Of a stretch of 7,867 nt of DNA, positions 1-6,386 are shown one piece after another. The translations under genes were made by a program, and so were the position numbers. Source of the DNA: SLRI01 sp964528705 (lineage in GTDB: Bacteria > Pseudomonadota > Alphaproteobacteria > Geminicoccales > Geminicoccaceae); NCBI GenBank assembly GCA_964528705.1, contig CAZGUW010000234.1, positions 1-7,867 of the forward strand, written 5' to 3'. The notes beneath the pieces were generated by a model. That model saw nothing but the letters and a program-made list of their open reading frames with translations. It was not told the DNA's origin and did no database searches. Each line of letters begins with the position of its first letter. Within the stretch, counting starts at the first letter, position 1.

Positions 1-1
1 C

Positions 2-1435
2 GTGATCGACCGGCCCAACACGCGGATCGTCGGCTGCTTCCCGCGCTCGCGGCTGATCGTGCGCGGCGCCGGGCTGCGCTTTGCGGCGGATGCCACCGGC
101 ATCGAGGAGGTCGTGGTGCTGGGCGGTGCCGAGCGGGGTGCCGTGGGCTTCGAGGGGATGAGCGACGGATTCGCGCTTCGCTGCCGCTTCGAGGGCAGCG
201 ACGGCGCCCTCGCCCTGACGGCGAACAAGGTGCGGCGCCTGACAGTGGCGGAAAACCGGCTCGAGGGCGGGGGCATCGGCGTCTTCGGCGGCAGCCGGGA
301 GGTGGAGATCGAGGGCAACGCGGTCGAACGGTTCCAGGCAAGCGCTGTCCTGATCGACGAGACGTCTGGCGAGATCGCCATTCGGAATAACCGGCTGGTC
401 GACGGGCTGGGCTGCGGCATCGAGGTCGGCAAGCGGGCGGACCGGCTGCTGATCCGGGCGAACGAGATCGTCATGTGCCGGGGCGAAAAGACCTTCCTCG
501 GCGGGCCGGCCGGCGGCATCGTCGCCCTCGATTCGGTCGACGGGCTCATCGTCGAGGACAATCTGATCGAGCGGAACGCCACGGACGCGCCCCGCGATGC
601 CGCCGGCATCTTCGTCGCGCGCGGCACGGCCATCGAGATCCGGCGGAACCGCATCCTCGGCAATGGCCGCACCGAGATAGACGAGGGTGCCATCACCGGC
701 GGCATCGTGATCACCGCCGTCAGCCCGCCGCTCGACCAGGCGGGTGCGAGGCCGCATCGCTTCGATCCGGCGCTGGTGGTCGAGGGCAATGTCGTCACGG
801 CCGAGCGCGGGCATGCGCTGCTCGTCATCGGCGAAGGCGACATGCGCGTCCAGGGCAACACGCTGATCAGCCGCTTCGGCACGGCCCGGGGCGTCGGCCC
901 GAACGACCTCGATGCCCGCGACATGGCGTCGATCGTGCTGCTTTGCATCGAGCGGCTGCATGGCCTCGCCCCGAAGCTGATCGAGGCCGCGTCGAACGGC
1001 ATCGAGGCGCCGCTCCAGGTGATCGGTATGGCCGACGAGCTCAGGGTGCTGGCACAAGGGCGGGTGCTGGTGCAGGGCAACCAGATGGCGCTCGAGCGCC
1101 AGTTCGCCATGGGCCGCGAGCGGCCGGTGCTGGCAGCGGTCGCGGTGTACGGCTTCGAGGATGTCGATCTCTCGCACAACCAGGTGGAGCTCGACCGCAA
1201 CGAGGCGAGCTTCTGCGTCGATACGCTGGTCGTCGGGCGTACCGCGCGCCAGCTCGGCAACCGGCTGACCGAGCCCGAGGGCGACGCACTCGCATCGCTG
1301 CTCTCGCTCGGCTTCGATCTCAACACCTGCGCGCAGAACCAGGGCAGCCACTGCATCCTGCCGCGCGGCTTCGCTCGGCTCGTCACCCGCGACAACCTGG
1401 TCGAGTTCCCGAACGACCTCTGCCCGCGCGGGTGA
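2..1435 (+). CDS. Right-handed parallel beta-helix repeat protein (5' end outside window)
   Basis: The reading frame is open from the window edge to TGA at 1433-1435 and gives 477 residues. The GTG at position 2 is only the first possible start in the window, and the true start is probably upstream. The protein is built of short beta-strand rungs, each with an Asn at a turn in motifs such as ENRL, GNAV, NNRL, ANEI, DNLI, RNRI, GNVV, GNTL, GNQM and HNQV. These Asn fall near residues 85, 106, 130, 154, 187, 216, 263, 286, 360, 393, 420 and 465, often 21-33 residues apart. That is the asparagine-ladder pattern of pectate-lyase-like and carbohydrate-binding beta-helices. The pattern is interrupted around residues 290-350 by a likely helical insertion. 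The C-terminus carries several Cys (405, 443, 451, 474) and an NTCAQNQGSHC motif at 441-451. No signal peptide or catalytic residue can be assigned. It could be a surface or particle-associated protein of the kind that joins a beta-helix to an N-terminal domain, but the missing N-terminus prevents a decision. The fold call is firm; the function is unknown. Confidence 0.85.
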   Translation: MIDRPNTRIVGCFPRSRLIVRGAGLRFAADATGIEEVVVLGGAERGAVGFEGMSDGFALRCRFEGSDGALALTANKVRRLTVAENRLEGGGIGVFGGSREVEIEGNAVERFQASAVLIDETSGEIAIRNNRLVDGLGCGIEVGKRADRLLIRANEIVMCRGEKTFLGGPAGGIVALDSVDGLIVEDNLIERNATDAPRDAAGIFVARGTAIEIRRNRILGNGRTEIDEGAITGGIVITAVSPPLDQAGARPHRFDPALVVEGNVVTAERGHALLVIGEGDMRVQGNTLISRFGTARGVGPNDLDARDMASIVLLCIERLHGLAPKLIEAASNGIEAPLQVIGMADELRVLAQGRVLVQGNQMALERQFAMGRERPVLAAVAVYGFEDVDLSHNQVELDRNEASFCVDTLVVGRTARQLGNRLTEPEGDALASLLSLGFDLNTCAQNQGSHCILPRGFARLVTRDNLVEFPNDLCPRG

Positions 1436-1444
1436 ACGGCGCCG
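1423..1444. other. Convergent gene junction with two short GC palindromes, no clear terminator
   Basis: Only 13 bp (1436-1448) separate the stop of the beta-helix gene from the stop of the second deacylase gene on the other strand. A perfect 10-bp palindrome, CCCGCGCGGG, lies at 1423-1432 inside the last codons, and CGGCGCCG lies at 1437-1444. Neither has a loop with a long stem, and neither is followed by a T-run on either strand. An intrinsic terminator is therefore not supported. Transcription probably ends by Rho, or reads into the opposing gene. Confidence 0.4.
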
Positions 1445-1448
1445 ACGG

Positions 1449-2456
1449 TCAGTCGATGTCGCGGGCGAGGTGGAAGACGCAGTCGCCGCGCTCGACGCGG
1501 CCCATGGTGCGCTGGCAGATCACGAGGCCCGACTGGCGGAAATGGCACGGCACCGGCGACCGGCCCGGGTCCTCGGGGAAGTAGACGTGCCCGGCGAGAT
1601 CGCCGGCCTTCACTTCGGCGCCGAGATCGACCGCCTGGACAAAGAGCCCGCGCTCCGGCGCGTAGACGTACCAGGAGCGGTCCGGCACCTCGACATAGCG
1701 CGGGCGCGGCGGTGGCGGCAGGTCGGCAGGCGCCTCCATGACGCCCAGATGATCGAGGAAGCGGCGCATGCCCGCCTCGATGACCCGGATACCCTCGAGC
1801 CGGACGGCACCTCGGCCGCCGAACTCGCCGCCGAGTGCCACGAGCTTGTGCGAGAGGGCGCAGGCCGAGGAGAGCGTCGGCTCGTTGGTGAAGGCCCAGA
1901 CCATGGCGAGCGGCGGGGCGAAGGCATCGAGGGCAGCCCGCGCCCGACGGTCGAGATCCGCGTCGCCTGAAAGCCGCATGGTCGCCAGCGTCAGGTAGTC
2001 GAGCGAGGCGCCACCCGAATGGAAGTCGTGCGTCGCGTCGCACATCGGGAAGAGCACGGTGTCGAGGTAGTGGGCGATCTTGCCGGTGGGTCCATTCGTC
2101 GGATCGCCCGGGAAGGCGCGGTTGAGGTTGCCGTCATCGAGCGGCGAGGTGCGCGTGCCGGCCACGGCGGCCGGCAGGTTGGTGGCGGTGAGCACGATGA
2201 TGCGGCCCTGCACCTCGGCCGGATCGACCTTGCGGACGAAGTCGCACAAGGCGGCCTGGCCCTCGTACTCGTCGCCATGGTTGCCGGCCATGAGCAGCAC
2301 GGTCGGGCCGCTGCCATTGGCGATGACGGCGAGCGGGATGGGGATGGTGCCGTAGGCCGAGCGGGTGACCGAATGCGGCATGTGCAGGAAGCCAACCTGC
2401 TTGCCCGGCGCATCGTAGTCGACATCCGTCCAGAGCGGTGACCTCGCCTTCTCCAC
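1449..2456 (-). CDS. Succinylglutamate desuccinylase/aspartoacylase family zinc deacylase, second copy (DoeB-like)
   Basis: The product is a 335-residue cytoplasmic zinc hydrolase of the AstE/AspA (M14-like) superfamily, which cleaves an acyl group from the amine of an amino acid or related small amide. The zinc motif GNHGDEYEG supplies His60 and Glu63. The third ligand is His146 in DFHSGG. Arg113 in DGNLNRAFPG is the usual carboxylate-binding residue, and Glu211 in GGEFGG fits the catalytic base. A smaller beta domain fills the C-terminal 90 or so residues. GTG at 2456 is preferred because AGGAG lies 8 nt upstream (2465-2469). A second in-frame GTG at 2465 overlaps the previous stop but has no room for a ribosome site. 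The same frame stays open far upstream, but that part only shadows the preceding gene. The gap to that gene is 5 bp, so the two are co-translated. The overall pattern resembles DoeB, but the pocket loops differ from its neighbour and the substrate is not known. Confidence 0.9.
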   Translation of the reverse strand: MEKARSPLWTDVDYDAPGKQVGFLHMPHSVTRSAYGTIPIPLAVIANGSGPTVLLMAGNHGDEYEGQAALCDFVRKVDPAEVQGRIIVLTATNLPAAVAGTRTSPLDDGNLNRAFPGDPTNGPTGKIAHYLDTVLFPMCDATHDFHSGGASLDYLTLATMRLSGDADLDRRARAALDAFAPPLAMVWAFTNEPTLSSACALSHKLVALGGEFGGRGAVRLEGIRVIEAGMRRFLDHLGVMEAPADLPPPPRPRYVEVPDRSWYVYAPERGLFVQAVDLGAEVKAGDLAGHVYFPEDPGRSPVPCHFRQSGLVICQRTMGRVERGDCVFHLARDID

Positions 2457-2461
2457 CCCCC

Positions 2462-3502
2462 TCACTCCTGCCAGTCGATGCCGAGATGGGCGAGGCAGTC
2501 GCCGCGCTCGACGGCGGTGATGGGCCGCTTGCAGAAGGCGACGCCGGACCGCTGGAAGCGCACCTCGCGGGACGGCTGGTCCGGTTCGTCGATCTGGTGG
2601 ATCCAGCCGCAGACCTGGCCGGCCTCGACCTCGTCGCCGAGGCGGAAGGCCGGCTCGAAGGCGCCGCGGCAGGGTGCGTGGACGTAGAAGTCGGGCCCGG
2701 CCACCTTGAGCAGCCTGGAGGGCGGGCGGGCCTCCGTGGCGGGCTTCTCCATGACGCCGAGGAAGGCCAGGAAGTTCTCGATTCCGCGGCGCGCCACAGC
2801 CAGCGTGTCGAGCGTCACCGTGCCGGCGCCACCCAGCTCCGTGCCCATGCCCAGCACACCCTTGCGGTCGGCGGCGCAGGTGATGGTGGCGGCCGCGATG
2901 CCGCCGCCGGCGGCCGGCATGCCGCCGCCCTCGACGACATAGCCGATCGGGGCGCCATAGGCCTTGAGCGCCTCGAGCTTCCGGGCGAAGAGCGGGTCGT
3001 CCGGCCCGTCGCGACGGATCAGGCCGCTCGGCACGTAGTCCAGCGTCTTGCCGCCCGAGTGCATGTCGAGCATCGCGTCGCACATCGGCAGGAGCACCTC
3101 CTCGACGTAGTGCGCGATGGCAGCGGTCGGGCGGTTGTCCGGGGCGTTGGCCTCGCCCGGGAAACTGCGGTTGAGGTTGCCGCCGTCGATCGGCGAGCAG
3201 CGGCTATGGTTCATCGCCGCCGGCAGGTTGGTGGCCGGCAGGATGATCAGCCGGCCCTGGATGCGCCCCGGGTCGAGCTCCTGGATCAGCCGGACGAGGG
3301 AGATCTGGCCCTCGTACTCGTCGCCGTGATTGCCGCCACCGAGATAGACGGTGGGGCCGCTGCCGTTCTTGAAGACCGCGATGGGGATGCCGATCCAGCC
3401 ATAGGCGGAGATGTTGCTGGAATGCGGCAGCCGGAGATGCCCCACCTGCCGGCCGGCCTTGTCGAAATCGAGCGGGCAGGCGATGCGGGATTGCGCGGTC
3501 AC
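2462..3502 (-). CDS. Succinylglutamate desuccinylase/aspartoacylase family zinc deacylase, first copy (DoeB-like)
   Basis: The product is a 346-residue soluble zinc amidohydrolase, a paralogue of the gene directly downstream and roughly half identical to it by eye over the catalytic half. Zinc ligands are His59 and Glu62 in GNHGDEYEG and His148 in DMHSGG. Arg112 lies in GGNLNRSFPG, and the likely catalytic Glu222 in GTELGGAG. A Gly/Ala-rich stretch at about 191-204 lies where DoeB-like proteins have pocket loops, and the copy downstream has a different sequence there. GTG at 3502 was chosen because GAGGAG lies 9 nt upstream, overlapping the ATPase stop codon, and the product then begins just before the conserved region. 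The frame is open back to 3613, but that part overlaps the ATPase gene. The best family match I recognise is N-acetyl-diaminobutyrate deacetylase (DoeB). The usual ectoine partners (ectoine hydrolase, transaminase, Lrp-type regulator) are not in the window. Deacylation of a compound brought in by the linked importer is the most economical role. Confidence 0.9.
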   Translation of the reverse strand: MTAQSRIACPLDFDKAGRQVGHLRLPHSSNISAYGWIGIPIAVFKNGSGPTVYLGGGNHGDEYEGQISLVRLIQELDPGRIQGRLIILPATNLPAAMNHSRCSPIDGGNLNRSFPGEANAPDNRPTAAIAHYVEEVLLPMCDAMLDMHSGGKTLDYVPSGLIRRDGPDDPLFARKLEALKAYGAPIGYVVEGGGMPAAGGGIAAATITCAADRKGVLGMGTELGGAGTVTLDTLAVARRGIENFLAFLGVMEKPATEARPPSRLLKVAGPDFYVHAPCRGAFEPAFRLGDEVEAGQVCGWIHQIDEPDQPSREVRFQRSGVAFCKRPITAVERGDCLAHLGIDWQE

Positions 3503-3510
3503 GACGTTCT

Positions 3511-3517
3511 TCTCCTC
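3511..3517 (-). promoter_or_regulatory. Ribosome binding site of the first deacylase gene
   Basis: The coding strand reads TGAGGAGAAG. GAGGAG starts inside the stop codon of the upstream ATPase gene and ends 9 nt before the GTG at 3502. It is the strongest Shine-Dalgarno match in the operon and fixes this GTG start. Confidence 0.7.
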
Positions 3518-4496
3518 AGCTGGTCGGTTCGTGCAGCAGGTGGCAGGCGGCCCGGTGTCCGGCTGCGGTTTCCAGCAGCTCCGGCTCGACCCGGCGGCAG
3601 ACATCCATGACATGCGGGCAGCGGGTGTGGAAGCGGCAGCCGGCCGGCGGGTTGGCGGGGCTCGGCACGTCGCCGCGGATCGCGTGCGCCCGCCGGCGCC
3701 GCGCCGGGTCGGCGACCGGGATCGCCTGCAGCAGGGCCTGGGTGTAGGGATGCTGCGGCCGGCGGTAGAGGTCGCGCTTGGGGGCGATCTCGACGATCTG
3801 GCCGAGATACATCACCGCCACCCGGTCGGCGATGTGCCGGACGACTCCGAGGTCGTGGTTGATGAAGAGGTAGGTCAGGCCGAACTGCTGCTGCAGGTCC
3901 TGCAGGAGATTGACCACCTGCGCCTGGATCGAGACGTCGAGGGCGGAGACCGGCTCGTCGCAGACCATGAGCTTGGGCTGCAGCGCCAGGGCCCGGGCGA
4001 TGCCGATGCGCTGCCGCTGGCCGCCCGAGAACTCGTGCGGGAAGCGCTCCGCCTGGTAGGCGGCGAGGCCGACCGTGCGAAGCAGCTCGGCGACCCGGGC
4101 ACGGCGCTCCGCCGCGGTGCCGACGGCGTGGATCTCGAGCGGCTCCGCGACGATCTCCTCGACCTTCATGCGCGGGTTCAACGAGCCATAAGGGTCCTGG
4201 AAGATGATCTGCATCTCGCGCCGGATCGGCTTCATCGCCTCCGGCTCCAGCCCCTCGATCGGCGCACCCTCGAAGAGCACGCTGCCGGCGGTGGGCTCGA
4301 TCAGCCGCACCAGCATCCGTCCCGTGGTGGTCTTGCCGCAGCCCGATTCGCCGACGAGCCCGAGCGTCTCGCCCTTGCCGACGGCGAAGTCGACCCCGTC
4401 CACCGCGCGGACCACGCCCGTCTGCTTGGCGAAGAGGCCGCGACCGCGGATCGGGAAGTGCTTGGTGAGGCCCTTCGCCTCGACGAGCGCCGTCAT
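3516..4496 (-). CDS. DppF/OppF-type ABC transporter ATP-binding protein
   Basis: The product is a 326-residue cytoplasmic ATPase that pairs with the DppD-type subunit to power peptide-type import. Visible motifs are Walker A GESGCGKTT at 49-57, Q-loop Gln100 in FQDPYGSLNP, the signature FSGGQ at 156-160, Walker B LMVCDE ending at Glu181, D-loop SALD at 184-187 and the switch His214 in INHD. After about residue 235 comes the oligopeptide/dipeptide transporter C-terminal domain, with Cys287, 293, 300 and 318. The linker between Walker A and the signature contains the SLNPRM segment typical of the DppF subunit. The ATG at 4496 overlaps the stop of the preceding ATPase gene as ATGA and has no strong ribosome site, so translational coupling is likely. 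Length is typical of the family. The motifs do not separate dipeptide, oligopeptide, glutathione or opine transporters. Confidence 0.95.
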   Translation of the reverse strand: MTALVEAKGLTKHFPIRGRGLFAKQTGVVRAVDGVDFAVGKGETLGLVGESGCGKTTTGRMLVRLIEPTAGSVLFEGAPIEGLEPEAMKPIRREMQIIFQDPYGSLNPRMKVEEIVAEPLEIHAVGTAAERRARVAELLRTVGLAAYQAERFPHEFSGGQRQRIGIARALALQPKLMVCDEPVSALDVSIQAQVVNLLQDLQQQFGLTYLFINHDLGVVRHIADRVAVMYLGQIVEIAPKRDLYRRPQHPYTQALLQAIPVADPARRRRAHAIRGDVPSPANPPAGCRFHTRCPHVMDVCRRVEPELLETAAGHRAACHLLHEPTS

Positions 4497-5488
4497 GTGG
4501 GGACCGCCAGCCGGTCGAGGTCGTAATCGACCAGTCGGATGCAGGCGGCCCGATGGGCCTCGCCGGCATCGATGAGCGGCGGGTGGACGGCCGTGCAGGC
4601 CTCCTGCGCATGGGGGCAGCGCGGCGCGAAGCGGCAGCCCGGCGGCAGGGCGAAGGGGCTCGGCACCATGCCGGGAATGGCATCGAGCCGGTCGCGTTCC
4701 TCGTCGATCGAGGGAATGCTGCGGAGCAGCCCCTGCGTGTAGGGATGGCTCGGCCGGGCGAAGGCATCCATGACCGACGCTTCCTCGACCACCCGACCGG
4801 CATACATCACCATGACGCGGTCGACATGCTGCGCCACGACGCCGAGATCGTGGGTGATCAGCACGACGGCCATGTGGAACTCCTCCTGCAGCTCGCGCAG
4901 GAGGTCGAGGATCTGCGCCTGGATGGTGACGTCGAGCGCGGTCGTCGGCTCGTCGGCGAGCAGGAGGCGCGGGTTGCACGAGAGGGCGATGGCGATCATC
5001 GCCCGCTGGCGCATGCCGCCCGAAAGCTGGTGCGGATACTCGTCGAGGCGCTGCGCCGGCAGGGCGATGCCGACGCGGTCCAGCATCTCGACCGCCCGGT
5101 CGCGCGCCGCCTTGCGGCCGATACCCTCATGGAAGCGGATGGTCTCGACGATCTGGTCGCCGATGGTGAAGACCGGGTTGAGCGAGGTCATCGGCTCCTG
5201 GAAGATCATCGCGATGTCGGCGCCCCGGATCCGCCGCATCCGCCGCTCGGGGAGGCCGATCAGCTCCTGGCCGTCGAAGCGGATGGAGCCCGCCGTGATC
5301 CGTCCCGGCGGATCGGGGATGAGGCCCAGGACCGAGAGGGCGGTGACACTCTTGCCGCTGCCCGATTCGCCGACGATGCCGATCACCTCGCCGGCCTCGA
5401 GGTCGAAGCTCACGTCCTCCACCGCGGCAAAGGTGCCATCGTCGCCGGAGAACTCGGTGCGCAGATTGCGTACTGAGAGTAGTGCCAA
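4493..5488 (-). CDS. DppD/OppD-type ABC transporter ATP-binding protein
   Basis: The product is a 331-residue partner ATPase of the importer. Walker A is GESGSGKS at 40-47, Q-loop Gln97 lies in FQEPMTSLNP, the signature LSGGM is at 155-159, Walker B LLLADE ends at Glu180, and the switch His213 is in ITHD. The C-terminal oligopeptide-transporter domain has Cys285, 291, 298 and 316, at the same spacing as in the other ATPase. The start is TTG at 5488. The product then begins MALLSVRNLRTEF, which matches the family, and AGGG lies 8 nt upstream. No ATG or GTG in frame lies near; the next in-frame start candidate upstream, at 5545, would overlap the permease gene by 53 bp. The gap to that permease is 4 bp. 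The first codons (TTG GCA CTA CTC TCA GTA) are AT-rich for this genome. Confidence 0.94.
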   Translation of the reverse strand: MALLSVRNLRTEFSGDDGTFAAVEDVSFDLEAGEVIGIVGESGSGKSVTALSVLGLIPDPPGRITAGSIRFDGQELIGLPERRMRRIRGADIAMIFQEPMTSLNPVFTIGDQIVETIRFHEGIGRKAARDRAVEMLDRVGIALPAQRLDEYPHQLSGGMRQRAMIAIALSCNPRLLLADEPTTALDVTIQAQILDLLRELQEEFHMAVVLITHDLGVVAQHVDRVMVMYAGRVVEEASVMDAFARPSHPYTQGLLRSIPSIDEERDRLDAIPGMVPSPFALPPGCRFAPRCPHAQEACTAVHPPLIDAGEAHRAACIRLVDYDLDRLAVPT

Positions 5489-5492
5489 TTGT

Positions 5493-6386
5493 TCAGCCCT
5501 GCTGCACGCGCATGCGCGGATCGAGCGCGTCGCGCAGCCCGTCACCGAGCAGATTGAGGCCGAGCACCGTCATGGCGATGGCGAGACCCGGAAAGAGCGT
5601 GATCCAGGGCGCCTCGCGGATGTACTGCCGGCCCTCGGCCACGATGTTGCCCCAGGTCGGGGTCGGCGGCTCCGGCCCGACACCGAGGAAGGAGAGGATC
5701 GCCTCGGCGAGCACCGCATAGGCGAAGATGAAGGTGAGCTGGACGATCAGCGGCGCCAGCGAGTTGGGGAGGATGTGGCGCCGCATGATCCGCCAATTCG
5801 TGGCACCACAGGCCCGCGCCGCCTGGACGTACTCCATCTCGCGCACCACCAGGACGGAGGCGCGGACGATGCGGGCGGTGCGCGGCGTGTAGACGGCGGC
5901 AAGCGCGATCACCGCGTTGATCGCCGAGGCGCCGAGCGCAGCGGCGATGGCGACCGCGAGCAGGATGGCCGGGAACGCCATCAGCGCGTCCATGATCCGC
6001 ATCAGCGGGTTGTCCAGCCTGCGGAAGTAGCCGGCGGCGGCGCCGATGGCGGTGCCGAAGATGCCGGTCAGCAGCACCACGGTGAAGCCGATCTCGAGCG
6101 ACAGGCGCGCGCCGTAGACGACGCGCGAGAGCAGGTCGCGGCCGAAATTGTCGGTGCCCATGGGGAACTCGAGCGAGGGCGGCTCGAAGCGGTGACGGAA
6201 CTGGATTTCGTCGGGCGGCAGGGGGGCGATCAGCGGTGCGAAGACCGCCATGAAAAGGACGATCGCGAAGAGCGCCGTGCCGGTGATGAAGAGCTTGTGG
6301 TGGCGGAGCCGGCGCAGCACGCGGTTGCGCCGCAGCCGGGCCAGCCAGCCCTCGTCCCGGGCCAGGGTTGCGGCCTCAGTCGCCAT
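5493..6386 (-). CDS. DppC-type ABC transporter permease
   Basis: The product is a 297-residue inner-membrane subunit that lines the import channel with the DppB-type permease. An Arg-rich cytoplasmic N-terminus (about 16-31) is followed by a first membrane helix at about 33-55. Next comes the periplasmic segment with PMGTDNFGRDLLSR (75-88), a hallmark of DppC/OppC, and then further helices. The cytoplasmic coupling loop EYVQAARACGATNWRI (185-200) leading to HILPN is the EAA motif that docks on the ATPases. The C-terminus, GDGLRDALDPRMR, is also typical. The start is ambiguous: ATG at 6386 gives an 11-bp overlap with the preceding permease gene, ATG at 6395 adds three residues, and GTG at 6404 adds six. 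None has a strong ribosome site, so coupling to the upstream gene is likely. I prefer the shortest overlap. Confidence 0.94.
   Translation of the reverse strand: MATEAATLARDEGWLARLRRNRVLRRLRHHKLFITGTALFAIVLFMAVFAPLIAPLPPDEIQFRHRFEPPSLEFPMGTDNFGRDLLSRVVYGARLSLEIGFTVVLLTGIFGTAIGAAAGYFRRLDNPLMRIMDALMAFPAILLAVAIAAALGASAINAVIALAAVYTPRTARIVRASVLVVREMEYVQAARACGATNWRIMRRHILPNSLAPLIVQLTFIFAYAVLAEAILSFLGVGPEPPTPTWGNIVAEGRQYIREAPWITLFPGLAIAMTVLGLNLLGDGLRDALDPRMRVQQG
5497..5500 (-). promoter_or_regulatory. Ribosome binding site supporting the TTG start of the DppD-type gene
   Basis: AGGG sits in the last codons of the permease gene, 8 nt before TTG at 5488. It is modest, but it is the only Shine-Dalgarno-like run near, and it supports an unusual start that family alignment also favours. 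Confidence 0.5.

Noticed and set aside
475..1584. A 369-residue + strand open frame inside the beta-helix gene.
   Set aside because: It is an Arg/His/Pro-rich shadow in another frame. The beta-helix frame has clear repeat structure across the same bases.
1449..3083. A 544-residue - strand open frame suggesting one large deacylase with an N-terminal extension.
   Set aside because: Everything upstream of about 2465 is an Arg/Gly/Pro-rich out-of-frame shadow of the first deacylase gene. A GTG at 2456 with a good ribosome site gives a normal-length enzyme.
1449..3502. Assignment of the two deacylases as astE of the arginine succinyltransferase pathway or as confirmed doeB.
   Set aside because: No other ast or doe gene is in the window, and both proteins match only the general superfamily motifs. 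A specific symbol would overstate the evidence.
2438..4526. Overlapping + strand open frames of about 370-390 residues opposite the first deacylase and the DppF-type gene.
   Set aside because: They are antisense to genes with complete family motifs, have no ribosome site or family signature, and their composition is explained by the third-position GC bias of the real genes.
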